DNA of 55,367 nt, from NCBI RefSeq assembly GCF_913062725.1, contig NZ_CAJXWY010000024.1, positions 1-55,367 of the forward strand. Reading direction: 5' to 3'. The notes below the pieces were generated by a model. That model had not been told where the DNA came from, searched no databases, and was given only the letters and a program-made list of their open reading frames with translations. The stretch comes from an uncultured Thiohalocapsa sp. GTDB taxonomy: Bacteria > Pseudomonadota > Gammaproteobacteria > Chromatiales > Chromatiaceae. This document shows, one piece after another, positions 1 through 7,348 of the stretch. A program made the position numbers and the translations under genes. Positions within the stretch are counted from its first letter, which is position 1. Every line of letters starts with the position of its first letter.

Positions 1-53
1 GCTGAGCCGTCAGATTTACAGTCTGATCCCTTTGACCGCTCGGGAACCCCTCC
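1..53 (-). tRNA. tRNA-Tyr (GTA), 5' part only
   Basis: The reverse complement starts GGAGGGGTTCCCGAGCGG and runs through the D arm into an anticodon stem-loop with GTA at its centre, followed by the start of a long variable arm. This is the bacterial tyrosine tRNA pattern. The variable-arm end, T arm and acceptor 3' strand lie beyond the left edge of the window. A matching sigma70 promoter sits just upstream (71-99). Confidence 0.93.
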
Positions 54-70
54 AAGCAATCGAGCGCGGC

Positions 71-99
71 AGTATAGAGCCGGTTGAGTCGGCGGTCAA
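71..99 (-). promoter_or_regulatory. sigma70 promoter of tRNA-Tyr
   Basis: On the minus strand TTGACC (99-94) and TATACT (76-71) are separated by exactly 17 bp, and the tRNA begins 18 nt after the -10 box. The stretch after the -10 box is GC-rich (GCCGCGC), the discriminator type typical of stringently controlled stable-RNA promoters. Confidence 0.8.
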
Positions 100-320
100 T
101 AGCCCGTGCCACGGCAGTGTCGTGCGTGACGGCCTCGAGGAGGCCGGAGGCCGTCAGGAAACCGACGCGGCCGCCACGACGGCCGCCGGCGGGGGTACCG
201 GCGGGGATGCCGGTACGCTGCGATGGGGCATGGACTGGCGGGGTGATGGTAGACTGTTGGACGGTCATGCCGGCGCCCGGGCGCCCGCGATTGATGTCAA
301 GCCGAAGGTCTTACACCCCG
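100..320. other. intergenic region upstream of ugd
   Basis: About 220 bp with no supportable gene. It holds one perfect 9-bp inverted repeat, GACGGCCTC (128-136) and GAGGCCGTC (147-155), with a 10-nt loop. A weak -10-like TAGACT lies near 250 but has no convincing -35 partner. The open frame that runs through here into ugd has low-complexity Arg/Pro content and is treated as non-coding. Confidence 0.5.
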
Positions 321-1661
321 ATGGATGTCACAATTTTTGGTAGTGGTTATGTGGGCCTCGTCACGGGCGCCTGCCTGGCGGAGGTTGGTAACAACGTCCT
401 GTGCGTCGATGTCGACACCCATAAGATCGATCTGCTGAATGCGGGCGGCGTACCCATCTACGAGCCCGGCCTGGAGGACATGATCCGCCGCAACGCCGGG
501 GCCGGCCGTCTTGCGTTCAGCACTGACCTTGCCGGTGGCGTGGCCCACGGCCTGTTTCAGTTCATCGCTGTTGGCACACCGCCGGATGAGGACGGCTCGG
601 CGGATCTCCAGCACGTGCTCAGCGTTGCGACCACCATTGGCGAGTGCATGCAGGGTTACCGTATCGTCGTGGACAAGTCTACGGTGCCGGTCGGTACCGC
701 GGATCGTGTTGCCGAACGCATTCGCGAGACCCAGGCCCGTCGTGGCACCAACATCGAATTCGACGTCGTCTCCAACCCGGAGTTCCTGAAAGAAGGCGCC
801 GCCATCGAAGACTTCATGCGCCCGGATCGGGTCATCGTCGGTACCGACAACCCGCGTACCGCCGAGCTGCTGCGCGCGCTCTACGCCCCGTTCAACCGCA
901 GTCATGATCGGCTGATGATCATGGACGTTCGCTCCGCGGAGCTCACCAAGTATGCCGCGAATGCGATCCTCGCCACCAAGATCAGCTTCATGAACGAGCT
1001 CTCCAATATTGCGGAGGCGGTCGGCGCTGACATCGAGCAGGTCCGAGTCGGCATCGGCTCCGATCCGCGCATCGGCTACCAGTTCATCTACCCGGGCTGT
1101 GGCTACGGCGGCTCCTGTTTCCCCAAGGACGTCCGGGCGCTGGAGCGTACGGCCACCGCAGTGGGTTACGGCGCCGAGCTGCTGCGAGCGGTCGAGGCGG
1201 TCAATTTCCGCCAGAAGGATCTGCTGTTTCGCAAGATCTCGGACTACTTCGAGCAGGCCCTCAGGGGGAAAGTGATCGCCCTCTGGGGCCTTGCCTTCAA
1301 GCCGAACACGGACGACATGCGCGAGGCATCGAGCCGTCGCCTCATGGAACAACTCTGGGACGCGGGGGCGAGCGTGCGCGCGTTCGACCCCGCCGCCATG
1401 GACGAGACACGCCGCATCTACGGCGAGCGCGCGGACCTGGCGCTGTTGGACGACCCGATGACCGCATTGGATGGCGCCGACGCCCTGGCCATCGTGACGG
1501 AATGGACCCAGTTCCGAAGCCCCGACTTCGTCGCACTACGCACCCGCCTGCGCACTCCTGTCATTTTCGACGGACGCAACATCCTTGACCATGGACAGGC
1601 CACCGCCGCCGGCATGACCTATGTCTCCATCGGCCGTGGCCCCATCGGTCCGCGGGACTGA
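321..1661 (+). CDS. ugd: UDP-glucose 6-dehydrogenase
   Basis: Predicted to oxidise UDP-glucose to UDP-glucuronate with NAD+ in the cytosol, supplying acidic sugar for capsule, exopolysaccharide or LPS. The 446-residue product starts with a Rossmann motif ([17 protein letters not shown]). It contains the catalytic-cysteine motif [14 protein letters not shown] near residue 255 and the C-terminal UDP-binding region ([17 protein letters not shown]), all at normal family length. The ATG at 321 places the first beta strand right at the N-terminus; an in-frame ATG at 294 would add nine residues. A weak GAAGG lies 12 nt before 321. It stands alone, convergent with the FadL gene. The glycosyltransferase block at 49-55 kb could use its product, but that link is inferred. 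Confidence 0.95.
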   Translation: MDVTIFGSGYVGLVTGACLAEVGNNVLCVDVDTHKIDLLNAGGVPIYEPGLEDMIRRNAGAGRLAFSTDLAGGVAHGLFQFIAVGTPPDEDGSADLQHVLSVATTIGECMQGYRIVVDKSTVPVGTADRVAERIRETQARRGTNIEFDVVSNPEFLKEGAAIEDFMRPDRVIVGTDNPRTAELLRALYAPFNRSHDRLMIMDVRSAELTKYAANAILATKISFMNELSNIAEAVGADIEQVRVGIGSDPRIGYQFIYPGCGYGGSCFPKDVRALERTATAVGYGAELLRAVEAVNFRQKDLLFRKISDYFEQALRGKVIALWGLAFKPNTDDMREASSRRLMEQLWDAGASVRAFDPAAMDETRRIYGERADLALLDDPMTALDGADALAIVTEWTQFRSPDFVALRTRLRTPVIFDGRNILDHGQATAAGMTYVSIGRGPIGPRD

Positions 1662-1705
1662 TCCGCCGGTTGAGACCAAACCACGGCCCGTGCGTCGCCA
1701 CCCGC

Positions 1706-3241
1706 TTAAAATCGATGGTTCCAGCTGATCTCGATGTCCATTTGCTCCATGTAGATGCTGCCGGTCTGTCCCGGGGTGATGGACGGGCTGGTGCCGTTGA
1801 CGGTCTCCTTGGGCATGTAGGAAAAGGCCAGGTTGAATTCGTCGTTGGCGCTGTGGGCATAGCTGGCGCCAAGGGTCAGATGCCAACGAACTGTTGCCGG
1901 GGCCAGCACATTGAACAAACTCTCCCGATCCGTCTTCAGGAAATCGGTGTTGTAACTGGCGCCACCAAAGAACGTCCACCGCTCGCTCTGATCCCAGCGT
2001 ACACCCAATTTGAAGACATCCATACTGTCCCAGCCAAAGCCGAGCCCCGCCGTGCCGCCGAGACAGTAAGATGGCTTTGGTGGGGCAGCGAAGCAGGGTG
2101 AAAGGTCGAGATCGTTGGAGTTGGAAATCGCATCGATCTCGTTGTAGAAGATGTGTTGGTAGTCGAACCCGAGTGTTATTGCCGGGCTCAGCTTGTACGC
2201 GAGGCCAAAGTTGAACATCGCCGGGATATCGAAGGCGCCGCCGCCGGCGAACAGTCCACTGTAGTCGTCGAAATCCGACATCCACATTTTCGTCCGGTAG
2301 GAGAGTCCCAACGCGAGCTGCTCGGAGACCTCCCCGTACCAACCGACGTGCAGGCCTGCGCCATAGGACCAGTCTTTGCCGTTATTGGTCACCTTCTGCG
2401 GATTCACCGACGCCGCCCGGAACGGCTCCAAGCCCTCGGCTTCGAAGCTTTGGATTGCGAAAACCGGCGCGATACCAAAGGCCTGGTTGTCGGTGAGCTT
2501 GAGGGTGTAGGGCACCTCGATGAACAGCTGCTCGAGATTGACACCGGTGTTTGCCGTCGCAGTCAGGATGCCGTTCGGGTTGCCGTTTTCGCTGCCGGGT
2601 AAAGGCGTCGTCACCGGAATCGGCGCCCCATCCTCGATGAGCACCCGACCACCCGCCGGAATCGGCGTCCCCGCGGGAACGGTGGCGAAAACCGGCTGAC
2701 CGTTGACCACCCGCTGGTTTGGTGCCGGTGCAAAATTCTCCCAGACGGCAGTCGGATAATCGGTGTTCATGCCACCGTTTCCATAAATGCTGATGCCGAT
2801 GCTGGAGCGCTCATTCAACGGATGGTTGTAACCGATGCTGGGGATCAGAAACCAATCGCTGTCGCTGTCGACCCGACCCGGCGTGACGAAACCGCCCGCC
2901 GGAAACTGGACGTTGAAGTCCTGAAAGCCGCCGGGCGTCTGCACGGTGGCAGGCACCGTTTGTGTCGCGAAGTCACTGTTGGCTTGGTAGCCCCGATCGG
3001 ACGGATGGAAAAACGCGACGCCAACATCGAAGCGGCGGCCCAGGAAAGCCATCCCCGCAGGATTGGTCGCCGTGACCAGAGTGTCCTGGGGTAACGCTGC
3101 GGCGACGCCGGCCATGGCTTTGGATTTCGTGCCCCAACCGTGCGCGAAATACCCATTGGTCGCCCAGGCCGTCGCCGGCAGCGCCAGGGTCAGTGCCACG
3201 GCGGGAGCAAGCGGCCGCCGAAGCCCGTTGATAGTCATCAT
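1706..3241 (-). CDS. OmpP1/FadL family outer-membrane transporter
   Basis: Predicted 14-stranded outer-membrane barrel for uptake of hydrophobic compounds such as long-chain fatty acids. The 511-residue product has a Sec signal peptide (about 27 residues, ending ATAWA). The mature start TNGYFAHGWGTKSKAMAG and the following NPAGMAFLG segment are the hallmark of the FadL plug region, and the last residue is aromatic (F), as in most barrels. ATG at 3241 (or the adjacent 3238) is preceded by AAAGGGG. A TTGACA/TAGCAT promoter lies about 135 bp upstream. It occupies the place after pth where ychF is usually found. The substrate cannot be read from sequence. Confidence 0.9.
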   Translation of the reverse strand: MMTINGLRRPLAPAVALTLALPATAWATNGYFAHGWGTKSKAMAGVAAALPQDTLVTATNPAGMAFLGRRFDVGVAFFHPSDRGYQANSDFATQTVPATVQTPGGFQDFNVQFPAGGFVTPGRVDSDSDWFLIPSIGYNHPLNERSSIGISIYGNGGMNTDYPTAVWENFAPAPNQRVVNGQPVFATVPAGTPIPAGGRVLIEDGAPIPVTTPLPGSENGNPNGILTATANTGVNLEQLFIEVPYTLKLTDNQAFGIAPVFAIQSFEAEGLEPFRAASVNPQKVTNNGKDWSYGAGLHVGWYGEVSEQLALGLSYRTKMWMSDFDDYSGLFAGGGAFDIPAMFNFGLAYKLSPAITLGFDYQHIFYNEIDAISNSNDLDLSPCFAAPPKPSYCLGGTAGLGFGWDSMDVFKLGVRWDQSERWTFFGGASYNTDFLKTDRESLFNVLAPATVRWHLTLGASYAHSANDEFNLAFSYMPKETVNGTSPSITPGQTGSIYMEQMDIEISWNHRF

Positions 3242-3375
3242 AGGTTCCCCTTTCAGTGGTAGCCGCCCGTCACCACCGGACGGGCATTGGTGTTGACGCC
3301 ACACAATCCAACGAGGCGGAACGCCGCTGGCGAAACGCCGGGCCGCAGGCAAGCAACAGTGTAGTTGTAGCGGTA

Positions 3376-3403
3376 ATGCTAACGAATGTTTGCGTTCTGT
3401 CAA
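3376..3403 (-). promoter_or_regulatory. sigma70 promoter of the FadL gene
   Basis: Minus strand TTGACA (3403-3398), a 16-bp spacer, then TAGCAT (3381-3376). The -35 box is a perfect match. Transcription from here would give a leader of about 130 nt before the start codon at 3241. Confidence 0.6.
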
Positions 3404-3574
3404 CGTCCGACGATCACTGAACGGACGCATCCCTGGATCGCTGTCACCAGCGATACGAGGCTACCTGACACGCTTACCAGGGAGGGGGGCGGGCATGCAC
3501 CAGGGGGGGAGCCGAACGGCACGATGTTGCAGATCAGCAACGCTATCGTATTCCAGCCAATGGGGCGCTCCCAG

Positions 3575-3594
3575 GGCACCGGCGATCCGGTGCC
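3575..3594 (-). terminator. hairpin between pth and the FadL gene
   Basis: GGCACCGG, loop CGAT, CCGGTGCC: a perfect 8-bp stem with a 4-nt loop, about 60 bp after the pth stop. No U-tract follows, so this is a terminator-like or RNA-stabilising hairpin rather than a textbook intrinsic terminator. The rest of 3404-3655 shows nothing else I can name. Confidence 0.4.
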
Positions 3595-3655
3595 GCTCGC
3601 CGACGCAAGGCCACAAATACAGCGGCCCGTGTCACACAACCGATATTACTGTCGG

Positions 3656-4240
3656 TTACTGCTGGGAGTGGAGGCGGTTGACGGCCAGCTGATAGCGGCC
3701 TTCGACCAGGTCAGGAAGGGCGTGGACGGCATCGTCGATGACGTCGTGGATCAGTTTGCGATCCGTTTGCGAGGGTCGGCCCAATACATAGCCGAGCACA
3801 CGGGACTTCTCGCCCGGATGACCAATACCGATCCGCAGCCGCCAGAAGTCTCGGCTGCCCAGTGCGTCGATGCTGTCGCGCACGCCGTTGTGGCCGGCAT
3901 GGCCGCCGCCGTGCTTGAGCTTGACGCGCCCCGGCGGCAGATCCAGCTCGTCATAACACACCAGAATCTGCTCGGCGGGGATGTCGAAGTAATGTGCCAC
4001 GGCGGCGACCGCACGGCCACTGTGGTTCATGTAAGTGGTGGGCTTGAGCAACCGCAGGTCGACACTACCGATGGTGACCCGTGCCAGCACGCCGTGAAAC
4101 TTCGCCTCCGCGCGGAAGCTGCCTTGAGACGCCGCCACCACTCGGTCCACAAACCAGAATCCCGCATTGTGGCGTGTCTGCGCATAGTCGGGTCCGGGGT
4201 TGCCGAGCCCGATGATGAGCCGGATACCTGGCTGGGACAT
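3656..4240 (-). CDS. pth: peptidyl-tRNA hydrolase
   Basis: Cleaves the ester bond of peptidyl-tRNAs released from stalled ribosomes, recycling tRNA in the cytosol. The 194-residue product has the family length. Visible are the N-terminal IIGLGNPGPDYAQTRHNAGF block with the catalytic His of RHNAGF, the substrate-binding PTTYMNHSG motif, and the DELDLPPGRVKLKHGGG segment followed by GHNGVRDS. It follows rplY on the same strand with about 100 bp between, matching the usual prs-rplY-pth order. Confidence 0.97.
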   Translation of the reverse strand: MSQPGIRLIIGLGNPGPDYAQTRHNAGFWFVDRVVAASQGSFRAEAKFHGVLARVTIGSVDLRLLKPTTYMNHSGRAVAAVAHYFDIPAEQILVCYDELDLPPGRVKLKHGGGHAGHNGVRDSIDALGSRDFWRLRIGIGHPGEKSRVLGYVLGRPSQTDRKLIHDVIDDAVHALPDLVEGRYQLAVNRLHSQQ

Positions 4241-4287
4241 GGGTGAGCGCTCGTCGGCGTTGGCTGGGCGGCGGCGCTACGACGCGG

Positions 4288-4315
4288 CGGCGGGTGCGTC
4301 GGTGCACCCGCCGCG
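4288..4315 (-). terminator. strong GC hairpin after rplY
   Basis: An 11-bp perfect inverted repeat (4288-4298 with 4305-4315, arm GCGGCGGGTGC) with a 6-nt loop lies 26 bp after the rplY stop codon, before pth. No T-run follows on the minus strand. It may attenuate read-through into pth or protect the upstream mRNA end. Confidence 0.5.
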
Positions 4316-4340
4316 CGCGCGATTCGCCGCCGCGTGGCGC

Positions 4341-4964
4341 TCAGTCCGAGGCGGTCGCACCACCTTCGCCCTCGGACTCATCGGACGCCTCACCACCGAA
4401 GGCGGCGTGGATACTGACGATCATCGTCTCCGGCTCCATGGCGTAAGTGAGCTCGACGCCTTCGGGGAGCTTCAGGTCAGACATCAGCAGGCTCTCGCCC
4501 ACCGCAAGCGGCCCCATATCCACTGCGATGAACTCGGGCAGATCCTTCGGCAGGCACGTGACCTCCACCTCTGTCAGGTTGTGCGCCACGACGCCGCCTG
4601 CCTTCACACCCACGGCGGTGCTCTCGTTCTCAAAATGCAGCGGCACGCTCATGCGCAGCTTATCCTTGGCGCTGACCCGCTGGAAGTCCACATGAATGAC
4701 GAAGGGCTTGGACGGATGCCGCTGCAGATCCTTCAGCACCACCTGTGTCGTCTCGCCGTCGATCTGCAAGTTGAGCAGGCTGGAATAAAAGGCTTCGTAA
4801 TCGAGCTGGCGGTAGAGCTCGCTGTGCTGTACCGAGACCATCTGCGGGTCGCGATGGCCACCATAGACGATGGCCGGCACCAGACCCTGGCGACGCAGGC
4901 GGCGGCTCGCACCCTTCCCCCCGTCGGTCCGCGGCTCGGCTACGACGTTGAACGTATCACTCAT
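4341..4964 (-). CDS. rplY: 50S ribosomal protein L25 (long TL5/CTC form)
   Basis: Binds 5S rRNA in the large ribosomal subunit; the long form carries an extra C-terminal domain related to the general stress protein CTC. The 207-residue product shows the N-terminal L25 fold (GASRRLRRQGLVPAIVYGG; VKDLQRHP-like strand LKDLQRHPSKPFVIHVDFQ) and an acidic C-terminal beta domain ending in a Glu/Ser-rich tail. ATG at 4964 was chosen because GGAGAGAGG lies just upstream; an earlier in-frame start would add MWRED ahead of it and has no such site. It sits between prs and pth, as in many gammaproteobacteria. Confidence 0.95.
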   Translation of the reverse strand: MSDTFNVVAEPRTDGGKGASRRLRRQGLVPAIVYGGHRDPQMVSVQHSELYRQLDYEAFYSSLLNLQIDGETTQVVLKDLQRHPSKPFVIHVDFQRVSAKDKLRMSVPLHFENESTAVGVKAGGVVAHNLTEVEVTCLPKDLPEFIAVDMGPLAVGESLLMSDLKLPEGVELTYAMEPETMIVSIHAAFGGEASDESEGEGGATASD

Positions 4965-5143
4965 ATCCTCTCTCCACAAAAAGCGGCGCCGCCACCCGCG
5001 ACCAGGTTGGCGGCGCCCACATCACCGTTGCACCAGGCATCGGCTCGCTTCGGGCTTGGGGCCATCACAGACCCCTTCGACCCATTCCAATCGTTGGCGC
5101 ACAGGCCACACCCCGAGTGCGGCGGCCCGGCGCCATCGACGCT

Positions 5144-6097
5144 TCAGTCGACGAACAAAGAGCTGACGGACTCTTCGTCGGACACCCGACGCATGGTCTC
5201 GGCGAGCAGTTCGCCGATACTCAGCTGCCGAATCTTGGGGCAGGCCGCAGCGTCGGCGTTGAGTGGGATGGTGTTGGTCACCACCAGCTCATCCAGCTTG
5301 GAGGCGGCGATGTTGTCCACCGCCGGCCCCGACAGGACCGGATGGGTGCAATAAGCCGAGACCATCGCTGCACCGTGCGCCTTCAGGGCGCCGGCCGCCT
5401 GGCACAGGGTGCCCGCCGTATCCACCAGGTCATCGATGAGCACACAGCTTCGATCACGCACGTCGCCGATGATGTTCATCACCTTCGCCTCGTTCGGCTT
5501 CGGCCGGCGCTTATCGATGATGGCGAGCTCGGCATCATCGAGGCGCTTGGCGACCGCACGCGCCCGCACCACACCACCGACGTCCGGCGACACGACCATG
5601 AGCGCAGGGTATTTCTGCTTCCAGATATCGCCGAGCAGCACCGGTGAGGCGTAGACGTTGTCCACCGGGATATCGAAAAACCCTTGGATCTGGTCGGCGT
5701 GCAAATCGACGGTCAGCACCCGGTCGGCGCCGGCGGTGCCGATCATTTTCGCTACCAGTCGCGCCGTGATCGGGACACGCGCCGAGCGGGGACGCCGGTC
5801 TTGACGGGCGTAGCCGAAATACGGGATCACCGCGGTGATCCGCTTCGCCGACGCCCAGCGCAGGGCATCGATCATCACCAGGAGCTCCATCAGATTGTCG
5901 TTCGTCGGCGCACAGGTGGGCTGCACGACGAAGACGTCCCGACCACGGACATTCTCCTGGATTTCGGTCATCACCTCGCCGTCGCTGAACTGACCGACCA
6001 CGGCCTTGCCGAGCGGCAAGCTCAAATGCGCCGTGATCTCGGAGGCGAGCTCCGGGTTCGCGTTCCCGGCGAAGACCATGAGTTGGCTGTCGGGCAT
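5144..6097 (-). CDS. prs: ribose-phosphate pyrophosphokinase
   Basis: Makes PRPP from ribose 5-phosphate and ATP, feeding purine, pyrimidine, histidine, tryptophan and NAD synthesis. The 317-residue product matches the usual length of about 315. It begins [18 protein letters not shown] and shows GQFSDGEV, the catalytic flexible-loop region [19 protein letters not shown], and the PRPP-binding motif [17 protein letters not shown] at 6097 follows GGAG at 7-nt spacing; upstream in-frame codons lack conservation. A 15-bp tandem repeat lies between this gene and tRNA-Gln, so its leader may be regulated. Confidence 0.97.
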   Translation of the reverse strand: MPDSQLMVFAGNANPELASEITAHLSLPLGKAVVGQFSDGEVMTEIQENVRGRDVFVVQPTCAPTNDNLMELLVMIDALRWASAKRITAVIPYFGYARQDRRPRSARVPITARLVAKMIGTAGADRVLTVDLHADQIQGFFDIPVDNVYASPVLLGDIWKQKYPALMVVSPDVGGVVRARAVAKRLDDAELAIIDKRRPKPNEAKVMNIIGDVRDRSCVLIDDLVDTAGTLCQAAGALKAHGAAMVSAYCTHPVLSGPAVDNIAASKLDELVVTNTIPLNADAAACPKIRQLSIGELLAETMRRVSDEESVSSLFVD

Positions 6098-6215
6098 GAC
6101 CTGACTCCGTAGACGCTCAGCCATCCCGGGCGTTGATGTGGTCTGCACTGCATGGCGCGGCGTTGGACTCGGTTTTGAGCGCACGGCCTGCCTTGTTGAG
6201 TCGTTCGGGTGATGG

Positions 6216-6290
6216 CTGGGGATGGTGGCTGGGCGGATGTTGCTTGGGCGGATGTTGCCTGGGCGGATGTTGCTTAGGGGGATGTTGCTG
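6216..6290 (-). repeat. 15-bp tandem repeat in the prs leader
   Basis: Four near-identical 15-bp copies (6231-6245, 6246-6260, 6261-6275, 6276-6290; plus-strand unit GGGCGGATGTTGCTT) follow one degenerate copy (6216-6230). On the transcribed minus strand each unit reads AGCAACATCCGCCCA, which is C-rich and G-poor. The array is between tRNA-Gln and prs and outside any supportable reading frame. Confidence 0.85.
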
Positions 6291-6314
6291 GGGGGAGATA
6301 ATGGCCGGTACTAA

Positions 6315-6389
6315 TGGCTGGGGCGCCAGGATTCGAACCTGGGAATGCTGGGATCAAAACCCAGTGCCTTACCGCTTGGCGACGCCCCA
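6315..6389 (-). tRNA. tRNA-Gln (TTG)
   Basis: The reverse complement folds as a complete 75-nt cloverleaf including an encoded CCA. The acceptor stem is TGGGGCG paired with CGCCCCA, the anticodon loop is TTTTGAT with anticodon TTG, and the T loop contains GGTTCGAATCC. It lies between ispE and prs, a conserved arrangement in pseudomonads and relatives, and is probably co-transcribed with them; I see no clear promoter of its own. Confidence 0.97.
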
Positions 6390-6468
6390 ATGGTTTCAAT
6401 GCGGGTCAGCGATGCGCAACGTCCGGGTGGTGATCGATGGCAGCCGTCGCCGGATGCACCCGTGATGG

Positions 6469-7323
6469 TCAGTCAAACAGCGGCGATCGATTGCATCCCC
6501 GGGAGACAAAGACCTCATACTCACTCGGTGCGCACGCCGCTACCGCTCGCGCCTGCTCGGCCGACGTGAAGGGTGCGAACACACAGCCGCCGGTTCCGGT
6601 CAGTTGTGGCGCCGTATCCATCGCCTCGAGCCAGTCGTACGCCGCTGCGACACTTTGGTAGTGCTTACGAACGACGGCCAGGCAATCGTTCGGCCGCTGA
6701 CCTGCGACAAAGTCCGCCATTGTGAGCGCAGATGAATCCCGTGTCAATTCAGGATCGTTGAAGATCGCCGCCGTGGAGACGCGCTGCGACGGCGTCAGTA
6801 CGACATACCAGGGCTCCGGCAGGGTCACGGGCGTCATCTGCTCCCCCACGCCCTCCGCCCAGCAGGCCTGACCGCGTACGAAAACCGGTACATCCGCCCC
6901 GAGCACGAGGCCGATATCAGCCAGGCGCTCGCTGCTGAGCCCGAGATCCCAGAGCTGATTCAGCGCATGCAATGCCGTTGCCGCATCCGAACTGCCGCCG
7001 CCCAGGCCGCCGCCCATGGGGAGCACTTTGTCGACGGCGATCTCGACACCAGCCGTACAGCCCGTGGCGGCCCGCAGGGCCATGGCAGCCCGCACCACGA
7101 GATCCTGCTCGGGAGCGATCTCGGCACAACCGCGCCGGCGCAGGATGCGCCCATCGCTACGCGGGCTGAAGTAGAGCCGATCGGCCTGAGCGAGAAACTG
7201 AAAGACGGTCTGCAGGCTGTGATAGCCGTCCGCCCGCCGCCCGAGCACCCGCAGCATCAGGTTCAGCTTCGCCGGGGCCAGCCAGGCCCCTTCGGCATCG
7301 GGATGCGGGACGATATCGGGCAT
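6469..7323 (-). CDS. ispE: 4-diphosphocytidyl-2-C-methyl-D-erythritol kinase
   Basis: Phosphorylates CDP-methylerythritol in the MEP pathway to isoprenoids. The 284-residue GHMP kinase begins with the substrate-binding LAPAKLNLMLRVLGRRADGYH block. The glycine-rich ATP loop PMGGGLGGGSSDAATAL lies near residue 100, and LTGTGGCVFAPF near residue 245. ATG at 7323 has no clear Shine-Dalgarno; it is 25 bp after the stop of the TPR gene, so coupled translation is likely. The outer-membrane lipoprotein gene lolB, which normally precedes ispE, is not here. Confidence 0.95.
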   Translation of the reverse strand: MPDIVPHPDAEGAWLAPAKLNLMLRVLGRRADGYHSLQTVFQFLAQADRLYFSPRSDGRILRRRGCAEIAPEQDLVVRAAMALRAATGCTAGVEIAVDKVLPMGGGLGGGSSDAATALHALNQLWDLGLSSERLADIGLVLGADVPVFVRGQACWAEGVGEQMTPVTLPEPWYVVLTPSQRVSTAAIFNDPELTRDSSALTMADFVAGQRPNDCLAVVRKHYQSVAAAYDWLEAMDTAPQLTGTGGCVFAPFTSAEQARAVAACAPSEYEVFVSRGCNRSPLFD

Positions 7324-7348
7324 GACGTCGCGGCGTCGCCGCACTCGC

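Noticed and set aside
84..320. Longer ugd product starting at 84
   Set aside because: The extra 79 residues are Arg/Pro/Ala-rich and lie before the conserved [12 protein letters not shown] start of the family.
6133..6465. Plus-strand frame encoding a Gly-Cys-Cys-Leu repeat
   Set aside because: It is the translation of the 15-bp non-coding tandem array and runs across tRNA-Gln on the other strand; not a plausible gene.
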